Notes under the pieces: model-generated | What the model saw: only the letters and a program-made list of their open reading frames with translations | What the model was told of the DNA's origin: nothing | Database searches by the model: none | In this document: positions 52,115 through 61,206 of the stretch, piece after piece | How the letters are laid out: each line of letters opens with the position of its first letter | How positions within the stretch are numbered: position 1 is the stretch's first letter | Origin: Vitreoscilla sp. | GTDB lineage: Bacteria; Pseudomonadota; Gammaproteobacteria; Burkholderiales; Neisseriaceae | Length of the DNA: 64,000 nucleotides | Direction of reading: 5' to 3' | NCBI GenBank assembly: GCA_030150505.1 | Contig: JASLFS010000043.1 | Location: 1-64,000 of the forward strand | Program-made: the position numbers and the translations under genes

Positions 52115-54079
52115 ATGTCTGGTATCGAATCAGTATTAAAAGAAAACCGTGTTTTTTACCCAAATGATGCATTTAAAGCAAAATCGAATGTGAATGGTAT
52201 TGAGGCTTATCATGCGTTGTGTGATAAAGCCAATGAGGATTATGAGGGTTTTTGGGGAAACTTAGCAAAAGAATATATTGATTGGAAAAAACCATTCACG
52301 AAAATATTAGATGAAAGCAATGCACCGTTTTTTAAATGGTTTGAAGATGGGCAATTAAATGTTTCTTATAACTGTTTAGATCGGCATTTAGAGCACCAAG
52401 GTGAAAAAATTGCGCTGATTTATGAACAAGATGACGGTACAGTAGAAAAGATTACTTATCGGGAATTGCATGCACGAGTTTGTCAGTTAGCAAATGGATT
52501 GAAAGCTTTGGGCGTGCAAAAAGGCGATAGAGTTGTACTGTATATGCCAATGGTTGCGAATGCTGTTGTAGCAATGCAAGCTTGTGCTCGCTTAGGAGCG
52601 ATTCATTCAGTGGTTTTTGGTGGCTTTTCAGCTGGTGCAGTTAAGGATCGCATTAAGGATGCGGAAGCTAAAATTGTGATTACTGCCAATGAGGGTGTTC
52701 GTGGTGGTAAATGCAGTCAGCTGAAATCAGTTGTGGATGAAGCGCTGGAAAGCGGAGAATGCAGCAGCATTGAGAAAGTCATTGTTTTTGAGAGAACAGA
52801 CACACCAGTAAATTTGGTTGCAGGACGAGATGTTTTATGGTCAGAAGTAGTGGCAGGACAAAGCAGTGAGTGTGAGCCTGAATGGGTAAGTGCGGAGCAT
52901 CCTTTGTTTATTTTGTATACGTCAGGTAGTACAGGAAAACCGAAAGGCGTACAGCACAGTACAGGTGGTTATTTGCTGGGTGCAATCATGACTATGAATT
53001 GGGTGTTTGATTATCAAGATAGCGATATTTACTGGTGCACTGCTGATGTTGGTTGGATTACTGGGCATACTTATATTACTTACGGTCCATTATCTGTTGG
53101 TGCAACACAAGTGGTTTTTGAAGGTATCCCTACCTATCCGAATGCTGGACGTTTTTGGCAAATGATTGAAAAACACCAAGTTACCACATTTTATACTGCG
53201 CCAACTGCAATACGTTCATTGATTAAATTGGGTGCTGATTTGCCACAAAAATATGATTTATCATCTTTGCGGTTGTTAGGCACTGTTGGAGAACCTATAA
53301 ATCCAGAAGCTTGGATGTGGTATTACGAAATGGTTGGCCAATCCCGATGCCCAATTGTGGATACATGGTGGCAAACTGAAACAGGTGCGAATATGATTGC
53401 GCCTTTGCCTGGTGCTGTATCGATTAAACCCGGTTCTTGTACCTTGCCAATCCCAGGTGTTATTGCTGATGTTGTGGATGAATCAGGTACAACAGTTGAA
53501 CAGGGTAACGGTGGTTTTTTGGTCATTCGCCGACCATTTCCATCACTGCTGCGCACGATTTGGAATGATGATGAACGTTTTATTTCAACCTATTTTCCTG
53601 CGGAGTTTGATAATAAGTTGTACTTAGCAGGAGATTCGGCTCATCGAGATGAAAATGGTTACATTTGGATTATGGGGCGCATGGATGATGTGCTGAATGT
53701 TTCTGGACATCGATTGGGAACGATGGAAATTGAATCAGCCTTGGTTGCAAATCCGTTGGTTGCTGAGGCTGCTGTCGTGGGTAAGCCGCATGATGTAAAA
53801 GGTGAGGCAGTTGTGGCTTTTGTGATATTAAAAGATGAGCGACCAGAGGGCGAGGATGCCCAAAGAGTTGCAGCGGAATTAAAAAGCTGGGTGGCTCATG
53901 AGATTGGTAAAATTGCTCAGCCTGATGACATTCGATTTGGTGACAATTTACCCAAAACGCGTTCTGGCAAAATTATGCGTCGATTATTAAGGTCATTGGC
54001 AAAAGGCGAAGTGATTACTGCTGATATTTCGACTTTAGAAAACCCTCAAGTAATTGATCAGTTGCAAGAAGCTGTTTGA
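52115..54079 (+). CDS. acs: Acetyl-CoA synthetase, AMP-forming
   Basis: A 654-residue enzyme that activates acetate to acetyl-CoA. The phosphate loop is LYTSGSTGKPKGVQH, the acetate pocket and A5 motif are DTWWQTETGANMI, the hinge is GRMDDVLNVSGHRLGTMEIESAL, and the C-terminal PKTRSGKIMRR has the Lys (Lys619) that is acetylated for control in other species. AAGGAG precedes the ATG. With the aldehyde dehydrogenase and liu operon it points to use of acetate and related acids. Confidence 0.97.
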   Translation: MSGIESVLKENRVFYPNDAFKAKSNVNGIEAYHALCDKANEDYEGFWGNLAKEYIDWKKPFTKILDESNAPFFKWFEDGQLNVSYNCLDRHLEHQGEKIALIYEQDDGTVEKITYRELHARVCQLANGLKALGVQKGDRVVLYMPMVANAVVAMQACARLGAIHSVVFGGFSAGAVKDRIKDAEAKIVITANEGVRGGKCSQLKSVVDEALESGECSSIEKVIVFERTDTPVNLVAGRDVLWSEVVAGQSSECEPEWVSAEHPLFILYTSGSTGKPKGVQHSTGGYLLGAIMTMNWVFDYQDSDIYWCTADVGWITGHTYITYGPLSVGATQVVFEGIPTYPNAGRFWQMIEKHQVTTFYTAPTAIRSLIKLGADLPQKYDLSSLRLLGTVGEPINPEAWMWYYEMVGQSRCPIVDTWWQTETGANMIAPLPGAVSIKPGSCTLPIPGVIADVVDESGTTVEQGNGGFLVIRRPFPSLLRTIWNDDERFISTYFPAEFDNKLYLAGDSAHRDENGYIWIMGRMDDVLNVSGHRLGTMEIESALVANPLVAEAAVVGKPHDVKGEAVVAFVILKDERPEGEDAQRVAAELKSWVAHEIGKIAQPDDIRFGDNLPKTRSGKIMRRLLRSLAKGEVITADISTLENPQVIDQLQEAV

Positions 54080-54092
54080 TATAGCAGGCAAG

Positions 54093-54118
54093 AAAAAAGC
54101 ACCGGAAGGTGCTTTTTT
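54093..54118. terminator. Bidirectional terminator of acs and nusB
   Basis: An 11-bp stem, AAAAAAGCACC (54093-54103) with GGTGCTTTTTT (54108-54118), and a GGAA loop. It separates the converging genes. Confidence 0.92.
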
Positions 54119-54131
54119 AATTGTTGTTTAC

Positions 54132-54560
54132 TTAAGCTCGCGGTGGGTCATTTGGGCGTAATTGTGCAGCTAATTTATCCAAAATACCATTAACAAACTT
54201 ATAGCCTTCATTACTACCAAAGGTTTTATTTAGCTCAATTGCTTCATTGATAATCACTGGGTAAGGTGTTTCTGGCATGCTTTTTAACTCATGCGTTGCC
54301 ATTAGTAATACCGCTTTTTCAATTGGGCTTACTTCACTTTCATCTCTGTCCAGTAAAGGCAGGATAATCGCCATGTATTCTTCTTGATTATTAAAGCTAC
54401 CATAGAAAGCTTTGGTAAATAAATCTTGGTCTGCTTTTTTGAAAGAATCATTATCTTGAAGATTATTAACAATGGTTAGTGCTGTTAAACCGGGATTCAT
54501 TTGTACTTGGTATAAACCTTGTACAATAAACTCACGCGCACGGCGGCGAGATGTTTTCAT
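54132..54560 (-). CDS. nusB: Transcription antitermination factor NusB
   Basis: A 142-residue helical protein that binds boxA RNA with NusE (ribosomal protein S10) in rRNA antitermination. Family segments are RRRAREFVIQGLYQ-like at the start, LDRDESEVSPIEKAVLLMATHELK and YPVIINEAIELNKTFGSNEGYKFVNGILDKLA. It follows ribH by seven bases, the standard ribH-nusB order. Confidence 0.95.
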   Translation of the reverse strand: MKTSRRRAREFIVQGLYQVQMNPGLTALTIVNNLQDNDSFKKADQDLFTKAFYGSFNNQEEYMAIILPLLDRDESEVSPIEKAVLLMATHELKSMPETPYPVIINEAIELNKTFGSNEGYKFVNGILDKLAAQLRPNDPPRA

Positions 54561-54567
54561 ATTCTTT

Positions 54568-55032
54568 TTATTCCTGTTCTGACTGGATATCGCGCAATAA
54601 GTTAGCCATTTCTACGGCAACATTTGCAGCATCAGCGCCTTTAATGTGCATACGAGCAATAGCTTGGTCATCATTTTCTGTGGTTAAAATAGCATTGGCG
54701 ATAGGGATGTTAAAGTCTAAGCCAACACGGGTAACACCTGCACCTGATTCATTAGAAACCAATTCAAAATGATAAGTTTCACCACGAATAATAATGCCAA
54801 GGGCAATTAATGCATCATATTTATCGCTAGCAGCCATGTTTTGCAATACCAAAGGTACTTCTAAAGCGCCAGGAACTGTTGCAAGGGTAATGTGCTTGGC
54901 TTTTACGCCCAATTCCTCTAAACGCTCAGAACAGGCACGCAATAACTCGTTACCTATACCATCGCTAAAGCGAGCCTGTACAATACCAATGCGTAAGCCT
55001 TTTCCTGCCAAATCAATAGCGTAACGATTCAT
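54568..55032 (-). CDS. ribH: 6,7-dimethyl-8-ribityllumazine synthase
   Basis: A 154-residue enzyme of the penultimate riboflavin step. Motifs are VQARFSDGIGNELL, the PGALEVPLVLQNMA loop, ALGIIIRGETYHFELVSNESGAGV with the catalytic His, and NAILTTENDDQA. The length suits an icosahedral or pentameric lumazine synthase. It pairs with nusB in one transcript. No riboswitch is seen in the short upstream stretch. Confidence 0.95.
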   Translation of the reverse strand: MNRYAIDLAGKGLRIGIVQARFSDGIGNELLRACSERLEELGVKAKHITLATVPGALEVPLVLQNMAASDKYDALIALGIIIRGETYHFELVSNESGAGVTRVGLDFNIPIANAILTTENDDQAIARMHIKGADAANVAVEMANLLRDIQSEQE

Positions 55033-55135
55033 AATGTGTTTTCCTCGTGTTGAAAATGATTTTAAATGCTTAAGTAAAAAGCAAGGGGGTTATTATAACG
55101 TAAGCTGATGCAAATTTGCAGATACTCTATTGAAT

Positions 55136-56350
55136 TTAAGCTGTCTGTTGTGCTTTTAAAGTTGCAATTTTATGTGCTTTACGCAAGCAGAATAAACTCA
55201 ATATCGCACAGAATGTTTGTGTTAAAGCCATCGGCCATGCCGCATGCGTGCCTGCTAAACCTGTTAATGGAGAAACGGCAGCACCAAACATAAAGAATAA
55301 AGAGCCTAAAATAGCAGAGCCAGTGCCAATAGCATGTGGTGTTTGTTGAACAGCTAAGGCTGAGCCATTGCCTAAAATAAAGCTCATGGTCATTACGAAA
55401 ACAAAAATAAGAGGCGCCATAATATAAGGGGAATGAATGCCGCTAGCAAAGGTAATTAACAATATGACTGCTAAGGCAAGGTTAATGCGTTGTGCCGTCC
55501 ATAAAATTTGCCATGGTGAAAAACGTTTTAATAATTGGTTATTAATCATGCTGCCAGATACCAAACCAATGGCATTGCCAGCAAAGAAAAATGCATAATT
55601 TTTACTGGCAATTCCCAAAACGTTTTGATAAACGAATGGCGATGCGGATACATAACTCATTAAGCTACCAAATGATAAGCAAACAGCTAAGGTTAAACTT
55701 AAATAATGTTTATTGCTAATAATGGGCTTCATGCCTAAATAAACATGATGTAAACGTTCAGGGTTTCTTTTTTCTTGTGTTAAAGATTCTGGAACACGTA
55801 AGTAGGCTGTGGTTAGCATCACTAGCCCTAAAATAGCCAATGCAGCCATAATGCCACGCCAGCCTACATGCGGAACCAATGCGCTACCAGCCAAAGGAGC
55901 GATAACTGGGGCAAATCCACTGATTGAGCTTAAGATGCTAAATGCACGAGCGGCTTCTGCACCTTTGGCGATATCGGCAACAACAGCTCTGGCAATGACA
56001 ATGCTGCCGGCGCCCATTAAACCTTGTAAAGCCCGAAAGAAAATAAAGCTTTTGATGTCTGCTACGAAAATACAGGCAATAGATGCTAGGAAATATAAGC
56101 TTAGGCATACCATTAATGGTTTTCGTCGGCCATATTTATCTGATAATGGGCCGATGATAATTTGACCAATACTAAGTCCGAATAAAAATGCGGTTAATGT
56201 TAGTTGAACAGCAGTTGCTTGTGCATTTAAATCTTTTGCAATGGTTGGGAACGAAGGCAAATACATGTCAATGGCAAAAGGGGCAACTGCTGTAAGTAAG
56301 GCTAATGATAAAAATAAAGTAGGGGTGAGTGTTGTTTGATGATATTTCAT
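55136..56350 (-). CDS. Bcr/CflA-family multidrug MFS transporter
   Basis: A 404-residue inner-membrane protein with twelve hydrophobic spans. Bcr/CflA hallmarks are AVAPFAIDMYLPSFPTIAKDL near the start, the MFS loop motif GPLSDKYGRRKPLM, and RALQGLMGAGSIVIARAVVADI. It would export drugs or metabolites with protons. The ATG at 56350 (MKYHQTTLTPT) is preferred to 56395, though neither has a strong site. It stands alone. Confidence 0.9.
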   Translation of the reverse strand: MKYHQTTLTPTLFLSLALLTAVAPFAIDMYLPSFPTIAKDLNAQATAVQLTLTAFLFGLSIGQIIIGPLSDKYGRRKPLMVCLSLYFLASIACIFVADIKSFIFFRALQGLMGAGSIVIARAVVADIAKGAEAARAFSILSSISGFAPVIAPLAGSALVPHVGWRGIMAALAILGLVMLTTAYLRVPESLTQEKRNPERLHHVYLGMKPIISNKHYLSLTLAVCLSFGSLMSYVSASPFVYQNVLGIASKNYAFFFAGNAIGLVSGSMINNQLLKRFSPWQILWTAQRINLALAVILLITFASGIHSPYIMAPLIFVFVMTMSFILGNGSALAVQQTPHAIGTGSAILGSLFFMFGAAVSPLTGLAGTHAAWPMALTQTFCAILSLFCLRKAHKIATLKAQQTA

Positions 56351-56715
56351 AAAATCCAAGTATTTTAAGTGTTGACTTGATTCAATATTTAACAAATTAA
56401 TAGTTTTTAAAATATATTGATATTGCTAGAAGTTTAGCGATATATTTTAGCAAAAATTCTTAATAAAATCTTTTGGTTGGTTGAATTTATATTTGTTTTG
56501 ACAAAGTCAGTTATTTGCTTGCAATGGGTTTGATTTCGTATTTTGTGGGCAGTTATAGAATAATTGTCTTAAATTAATTTTGAAATTTTGGGGTGTTGCC
56601 CTTATATTAAAGAGTTAGTCATTGCGGCTTTGTTACATCAATTGATTTGTTAATTAAAAATTCAGTTTTAATTCAATGGTGTAGCCATTTGTTTAACCAC
56701 GAAAAAGGTATTTAT
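56351..56715. other. Divergent AT-rich intergenic region before gshA
   Basis: About 365 bases between the efflux pump and gshA. A TTGACA hexamer is present near 56498, but no good -10 box sits 16-18 bases after it. A frame from 56647 runs into gshA, but its extra residues are not conserved. Nothing else is supported. Confidence 0.45.
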
Positions 56716-58035
56716 ATGACGTTCAGTCAACTCAATCAAAATTATTCACAACAATTTTTCGATTTAGAAAAAGTAATTATTGAGCAGCACACCAAAATTG
56801 AGTCGTGGTTTCGAAGCAAGTGGCGTGAGCATCAACCGCCATTTTATGGCTCAGTCGATTTACGCAATAGTGGTTACAAAATTGCTTCTATTGATATGAA
56901 TTTATTTCCAGGTGGGTTTAATAATTTAAATTCAAACTTTACACCTTTGGCTGCAGTTGCAGCACAAACAGCAATGGAAACAACTTGTGAAGGTGCTAAG
57001 TCGATTTTAATTATTCCTGAAAACCATACGCGCAATACATTCTATTTAGAGAATGTTTATGTTTTGCGCCGTATTTTGCGTTCAGCAGGTTATCAAGTTC
57101 GTGTTGGTACATTGAACCCTGAGATTACTGAGCCGACTGAATTAATCACAGCAATGGATAATCCATTATTATTAGAGCCAGTAACTCGTGTGGATGATTA
57201 TTTGGTTTTAGGTGATGGTTATAAAGCTTGCTTGGTATTGTTAAACAATGATTTGTCGGGCGGCGTTCCTGATATTTTGAAAAATCTAGAACAAAATGTG
57301 TTGCCATCAGTTGCAGCGGGTTGGCAAACACGTCGTAAAACCAAACATTTTGCCGAATACAATAAAGTGGCAGATGAATTTGCAGCATTGATTGGCGTGG
57401 ATCCATGGCAAATTAATCCTTATTTTGAAGCTTGTGGTAATTTGAATTTTCAATCTCGTGAGGGTGAAGATCAGTTGGCAGAAGTGGTTGATCGCTTATT
57501 GAAAAAAATTCAAGCTAAATATGATGAGAATGGCATTCAAGATGAGCCGTTTGTTATTGTTAAGGCCGATGCCGGAACATATGGCATGGGGATCATGAGT
57601 GTTAAATCTGCAGATGAAGTGCGTGGCTTGAATCGTAAAAATCGCAACAAAATGGCTGTGATTAAAGAAGGCTTGGAAGTTAATGAGGTCATTGTACAAG
57701 AAGGTATTTATACCAACGAAACGGTACATGATGCAGTAGCTGAACCAGTTGTTTATATGATGGACAGATTTGTTATCGGCGGTTTCTATCGTGTTCATGA
57801 AGGCAGAAATACTCATGAGAATTTGAACGCAAGCGGAATGAGATTTATTCCTTTAAATAAAGATATGCCAATGCCTAAAGATGAAGAGGTTGAAAGTCAG
57901 CGTGAATTTGCGCAATGGGATACAGTTGGTATGCCAGATCGTAAACTTGCACCTGATGCAGAAAATAATAGATTGTATATTTATGGTGTAATGGCGAGAT
58001 TGTCATTATTGGCAGCTTCTTTAGAATTAGAATAA
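56716..58035 (+). CDS. gshA: Glutamate-cysteine ligase, proteobacterial short type
   Basis: A 439-residue enzyme for the first step of glutathione synthesis. It belongs to the family typified in Acidithiobacillus and Neisseriaceae, distinct from E. coli GshA. Conserved stretches are SVDLRNSGYKIASIDMNLFPGGFNNL, PENHTRNTFYLENVY, VKADAGTYGMGIMSVKS and MMDRFVIGGFYRVHEGRNTHENLNA. ATG 56716 has AAGG upstream and gives the usual start MTFSQLNQNY. gshB is 3.2 kb downstream on the same strand. Confidence 0.93.
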   Translation: MTFSQLNQNYSQQFFDLEKVIIEQHTKIESWFRSKWREHQPPFYGSVDLRNSGYKIASIDMNLFPGGFNNLNSNFTPLAAVAAQTAMETTCEGAKSILIIPENHTRNTFYLENVYVLRRILRSAGYQVRVGTLNPEITEPTELITAMDNPLLLEPVTRVDDYLVLGDGYKACLVLLNNDLSGGVPDILKNLEQNVLPSVAAGWQTRRKTKHFAEYNKVADEFAALIGVDPWQINPYFEACGNLNFQSREGEDQLAEVVDRLLKKIQAKYDENGIQDEPFVIVKADAGTYGMGIMSVKSADEVRGLNRKNRNKMAVIKEGLEVNEVIVQEGIYTNETVHDAVAEPVVYMMDRFVIGGFYRVHEGRNTHENLNASGMRFIPLNKDMPMPKDEEVESQREFAQWDTVGMPDRKLAPDAENNRLYIYGVMARLSLLAASLELE

Positions 58036-58055
58036 ATACAGACAGAATAAAGATA

Positions 58056-58090
58056 CAGGCAGCCTCTAATCAGACAATAGGCTGCCTGAA
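58056..58090. repeat. Inverted pair of DNA uptake sequences after gshA
   Basis: AGGCTGCCTGAA is exact at 58079-58090, and CAGGCAGCCT at 58056-58065 is its partial inverse, giving a 10-bp stem with a 13-base loop. It lies between gshA and trpS and may end the gshA transcript. Confidence 0.8.
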
Positions 58091-58112
58091 AGATATTTAA
58101 AGGAATAAAGCA

Positions 58113-59120
58113 ATGAAAAAACGTGTTTTAACAGGGGTAACAACGACAGGTATTCCTCATTTAGGTAATTATGTTGGTGCAATACGCCCAGCCATTCAAG
58201 CTAGCCAAAATGCTGGTGTGGAATCATTCTTCTTTTTGGCGAACTATCATGGGTTAATTAAATGCCATGATGCGGATCATATTCATGAATCAACTTTAGC
58301 TGGTGCTGCAACATGGTTAGCTAGTGGATTGGATTATGAAAATGTTACTTTTTATCGCCAATCAGATATTCCAGAAATCCAAGAGTTAAATTGGATTTTA
58401 ACTTGTGTTACTGCTAAAGGATTAATGAATCGTGCACATGCTTATAAAGCAGCGGTTCAGGCTAACCATGAGAATGGTGTTCAAGATGATGACCATGCCG
58501 TTGATATGGGCTTGTATTGTTATCCGATATTGATGAGTGCTGATATTTTGATGTTTAACGCCAATGAAGTTCCTGTTGGTCGCGATCAAATTCAACATTT
58601 AGAGATGGCTCGTGATATTGCTGGTCGTTTTAATCATCGTTACAAAGAAGTGTTTACGCTACCACAAGTTGTGGTGGATGATAACGTGGCATTATTAGCT
58701 GGTTTAGATGGTCGTAAAATGAGCAAAAGCTATGGTAATACGATTCCTCTATTTGAATCAGAGAAAAAGCTACGCAAATCAATCATGAAGATTGTGACCA
58801 ATAGCTTGATGCCAGGAGATGTTAAATCAACTGAAGATTCAATTGTTTTTGATATTTATAAAGCATTTGCTACTGCAGAGCAAACAGCTGCACTTGCAGA
58901 AGATTTTGCCAATGGTATTGGTTGGGGCGATGCAAAACAAAAGTTATTTGAATTAATCAATGCTGAATTGGCTGAAAAACGGGAACGCTTTGCTGAATTA
59001 ATTAGTAACCCAAGCCAAGTAGAAGATATCCTACAATATGGTGCGGAAAAAGCCAGAAAAGTCAGCCGAGAGAGAATTCAATTAATTCGAGATGCTGTTG
59101 GAATTCGTACGTTAAAATAA
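58113..59120 (+). CDS. trpS: Tryptophanyl-tRNA synthetase
   Basis: A 335-residue class I synthetase charging tRNA-Trp. The HIGH-like motif is GIPHLGNYVGAI at the N-terminus and the KMSKS loop is DGRKMSKSYGN. Also present are MSADILMFNANEVPVGRDQIQHLEM and ICYP-like YCYPILMS. AAAGGA precedes the ATG. A terminator follows closely. Confidence 0.96.
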   Translation: MKKRVLTGVTTTGIPHLGNYVGAIRPAIQASQNAGVESFFFLANYHGLIKCHDADHIHESTLAGAATWLASGLDYENVTFYRQSDIPEIQELNWILTCVTAKGLMNRAHAYKAAVQANHENGVQDDDHAVDMGLYCYPILMSADILMFNANEVPVGRDQIQHLEMARDIAGRFNHRYKEVFTLPQVVVDDNVALLAGLDGRKMSKSYGNTIPLFESEKKLRKSIMKIVTNSLMPGDVKSTEDSIVFDIYKAFATAEQTAALAEDFANGIGWGDAKQKLFELINAELAEKRERFAELISNPSQVEDILQYGAEKARKVSRERIQLIRDAVGIRTLK

Positions 59121-59141
59121 TAAAAAATATGATTAGTATTC

Positions 59142-59169
59142 AAAATGCTGCTTAATAGGCAGCATTTTT
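59142..59169 (+). terminator. trpS terminator
   Basis: AAAATGCTGC (59142-59151) pairs with GCAGCATTTT (59159-59168) around a 7-base loop, and another T follows. Confidence 0.88.
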
Positions 59170-59237
59170 GCTTTTGTAAATGGGTAATAATTTGTTATGA
59201 TGCAAAATCGAAATTGACTACTATTATGATGATAACA

Positions 59238-60407
59238 ATGAATAAATTTTTTATTGGGGTAGGGATTAGCTCATTATTGGCTTTAACGGGCTGCATGGAT
59301 AAATCCGAGGATAAACAAGCAGAGAATCCAATTAGCTGTACAAGTGCAGAAGCAACACAAAGCATTTTGGATAATATTGCGAAGAAAGCAAAGCAATCTG
59401 CTCTTTTTGCTCAGGGTTATGAATGGAGCCTAAGTGAAGAGGTTATGAGCCAAGCTTTAAGCCAATTACAAATTCAGATAACAAATATTCGAACTGATGT
59501 TCAATCAGAGAAAAAAGCAACTTGCTTGGCAACTTATAGCATTGATGTACCTAGCGTAATATTTAAGCAAGCTAACGATGGCTTTGCTTATTGGAATGAA
59601 GGCGAAGTCAATTTAACAACAAATTTAGCTGCTTTGAATTGGGTTCAAGAAGCTGCCAGCCTAAATAAAAATATTCAATATACGGTTCAGCAAACTGATG
59701 ATGGCAAGAAAGTCATTACCGAATTGGACAAACCAAGTGAAGTTTCTGATGGTTTATCTAATTTGCTAATTGGTTATGGTGCTTATGGCTTCTATACCAA
59801 AATGATGGAACAAGACGATAAAAATGAAAAAGAATGGGCAGCTCGAGAAGCTCAGTTACAAGTTTTAGATGATGAGCGCACCATTGCGATGGTTAAAGAA
59901 TCGAAAGAATTAAATCGTTTTGCTCACCAAAGAATGAATCAAGCATGGCAATCCTTACCAGAATCAGTGCGAAAAGAATTATTAAATGTTCAAAATGCAT
60001 GGAATGAAAAACGCAATAAAGATTGTCGATACAGAGCAACAGCGAACACTGATAATACGCCAGAACAAGCGCTAATTGTTATACATTGTGACACAGAGTA
60101 TGTTGATGCTCGAACAGAAGAATTATTGTCTTTAGCTAGCCGCTATGATAATAACGAAGCATCTGAAGCTGAAGCAAACTTAGCATCGGTACGCAGTCAA
60201 ATGCAACAAACTTGGTCTAGTTTGCCAAAAGAAATCCGTGAAACTTTACAACAAGAGCAAAAAGAATGGCAAAGTGATGCAGAGGCAACTTGTACATCAA
60301 AACGTAGCCAAACAGCTGATCAAGAAAGTTCGCGTTTAATTTATAATAAATGTTTAGCGGATGAAATTAAAAAACGCATCGGTGTTTTAAAGAAATTCCA
60401 AGTATAA
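59238..60407 (+). CDS. LprI-like lipoprotein with repeated DUF1311-type units
   Basis: A 389-residue lipoprotein. From ATG 59238 the signal peptide ends in LTGC, with the lipid-modified Cys at residue 19. The C-terminal half has two similar units: HQRMNQAWQSLPESVRKELL with ...WNEKRNKDC, and SQMQQTWSSLPKEIRETLQ with ...WQSDAEATC. These look like DUF1311 (lysozyme inhibitor LprI) repeats, with paired Cys that could form disulphides. The N-terminal half (about residues 30-200) is not recognised. A role in lysozyme resistance is possible but unproven. Adjacent ATG codons at 59226 and 59229 are alternative starts. Confidence 0.75.
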   Translation: MNKFFIGVGISSLLALTGCMDKSEDKQAENPISCTSAEATQSILDNIAKKAKQSALFAQGYEWSLSEEVMSQALSQLQIQITNIRTDVQSEKKATCLATYSIDVPSVIFKQANDGFAYWNEGEVNLTTNLAALNWVQEAASLNKNIQYTVQQTDDGKKVITELDKPSEVSDGLSNLLIGYGAYGFYTKMMEQDDKNEKEWAAREAQLQVLDDERTIAMVKESKELNRFAHQRMNQAWQSLPESVRKELLNVQNAWNEKRNKDCRYRATANTDNTPEQALIVIHCDTEYVDARTEELLSLASRYDNNEASEAEANLASVRSQMQQTWSSLPKEIRETLQQEQKEWQSDAEATCTSKRSQTADQESSRLIYNKCLADEIKKRIGVLKKFQV

Positions 60408-60419
60408 AAAAATCTGCAT

Positions 60420-60446
60420 GAAAGGGCTTTTTAAGCCCTTTCTTTT
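60420..60446 (+). terminator. Terminator after the LprI-like gene
   Basis: GAAAGGGCTT (60420-60429) pairs with AAGCCCTTTC (60433-60442) around a 3-base loop, followed by T residues. Confidence 0.9.
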
Positions 60447-60503
60447 ATTATTTGCTTGAAAAGTGTAAAATTTGATAAAAAGTAACAATTAATATTAACA
60501 ACG

Positions 60504-60544
60504 ACAGGCAAAGCCTGTTCAGTTTTGCTAAAAAAGCATATGAT
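60504..60544 (+). promoter_or_regulatory. Promoter and palindromic operator of the UmuD-like gene
   Basis: The palindrome ACAGGC-AAA-GCCTGT (60504-60518) overlaps a weak -35 box TGTTCA (60516-60521). The -10 box TATGAT (60539-60544) is 17 bases further on, 36 bases before the ATG. This is the layout of a repressor-controlled promoter. The site differs from E. coli-type LexA boxes (CTGT-N8-ACAG). Confidence 0.5.
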
Positions 60545-60580
60545 AAATCAACAGAATCAATATTCAGTAGGTAGATAGCA

Positions 60581-61195
60581 ATGACAGATAATGTAAACAA
60601 ACAACATGGCGGAGCCAGAGCAGGCGCAGGGCGAAAAAAAGGCAGTATTCGTAAAGCGCCTACAGTGTTAAAGCGCATCCCTGAAATGTTGGTGCCTGCT
60701 GTTGAACAATGGATTGCAGCCAATCAAGATTTATTGACCATCAATCCAAAAAATGAAAGACCTGATGGTGCAATGGCCATTGTATCCGAGGCGAGCTCAG
60801 AAAAATACATTAACTTGGCATTGAGCAAAGTTGCGGCAGGTTTGCCCAGTTATGCAGAAGATACCATTGATACCGTGCTCGATTTAAATGATTACTTGGT
60901 CGCATCGCCCACTAAAACATTTGCCATTCGAGCCAGTGGTATTTCCATGGTAGATGCAGGCATTGATCCAGATGATTTATTGTTGGTGGATACCAGCTTG
61001 CAACCTAAGCACAACGATATTGTGGTTGCCAATGTTGATAATAATTTTACAGTTAAGCGATTGCATGTTGAAAAATTAAGCATGAGTTTGCATGCAGAAA
61101 ATCATTTAGCGGAGTATCCTGTATTGACTCCAAGAAATGCTGATGTTTGGAATATTATTGGTGTAGTCACCAGTGTGATTAAAACATTGCGTTAA
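60581..61195 (+). CDS. Long UmuD-like S24 peptidase, possible SOS repressor
   Basis: A 204-residue protein whose last 142 residues match UmuD: VAAGLPSYAEDTIDTVLDLN, FAIRASGISMVDAGIDPDDLLLVD and NFTVKRLHVEK. The predicted cleavage bond Ala86-Gly87, nucleophile Ser122 and general base Lys159 are each exactly 62 residues later than in E. coli UmuD (24, 60, 97). The added N-terminus holds a basic GGARAGAGRKKGSIRK motif and a predicted helical part. Acinetobacter UmuDAb has the same size and a similar residue layout and acts as a LexA-like repressor. No umuC is adjacent. gshB follows after 11 bases. Confidence 0.85.
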   Translation: MTDNVNKQHGGARAGAGRKKGSIRKAPTVLKRIPEMLVPAVEQWIAANQDLLTINPKNERPDGAMAIVSEASSEKYINLALSKVAAGLPSYAEDTIDTVLDLNDYLVASPTKTFAIRASGISMVDAGIDPDDLLLVDTSLQPKHNDIVVANVDNNFTVKRLHVEKLSMSLHAENHLAEYPVLTPRNADVWNIIGVVTSVIKTLR

Positions 61196-61206
61196 CGAAA
61201 GAAAAC

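Noticed and set aside
55809..56165. Open frame of 118 codons antisense to the Bcr/CflA gene
   Set aside because: It is a shadow of a clear membrane transporter gene and has no start signal.
60443..60580. E. coli-type LexA box before the UmuD-like gene
   Set aside because: No CTGT-N8-ACAG site is present; the palindrome found has the opposite arm order with a 3-base centre.
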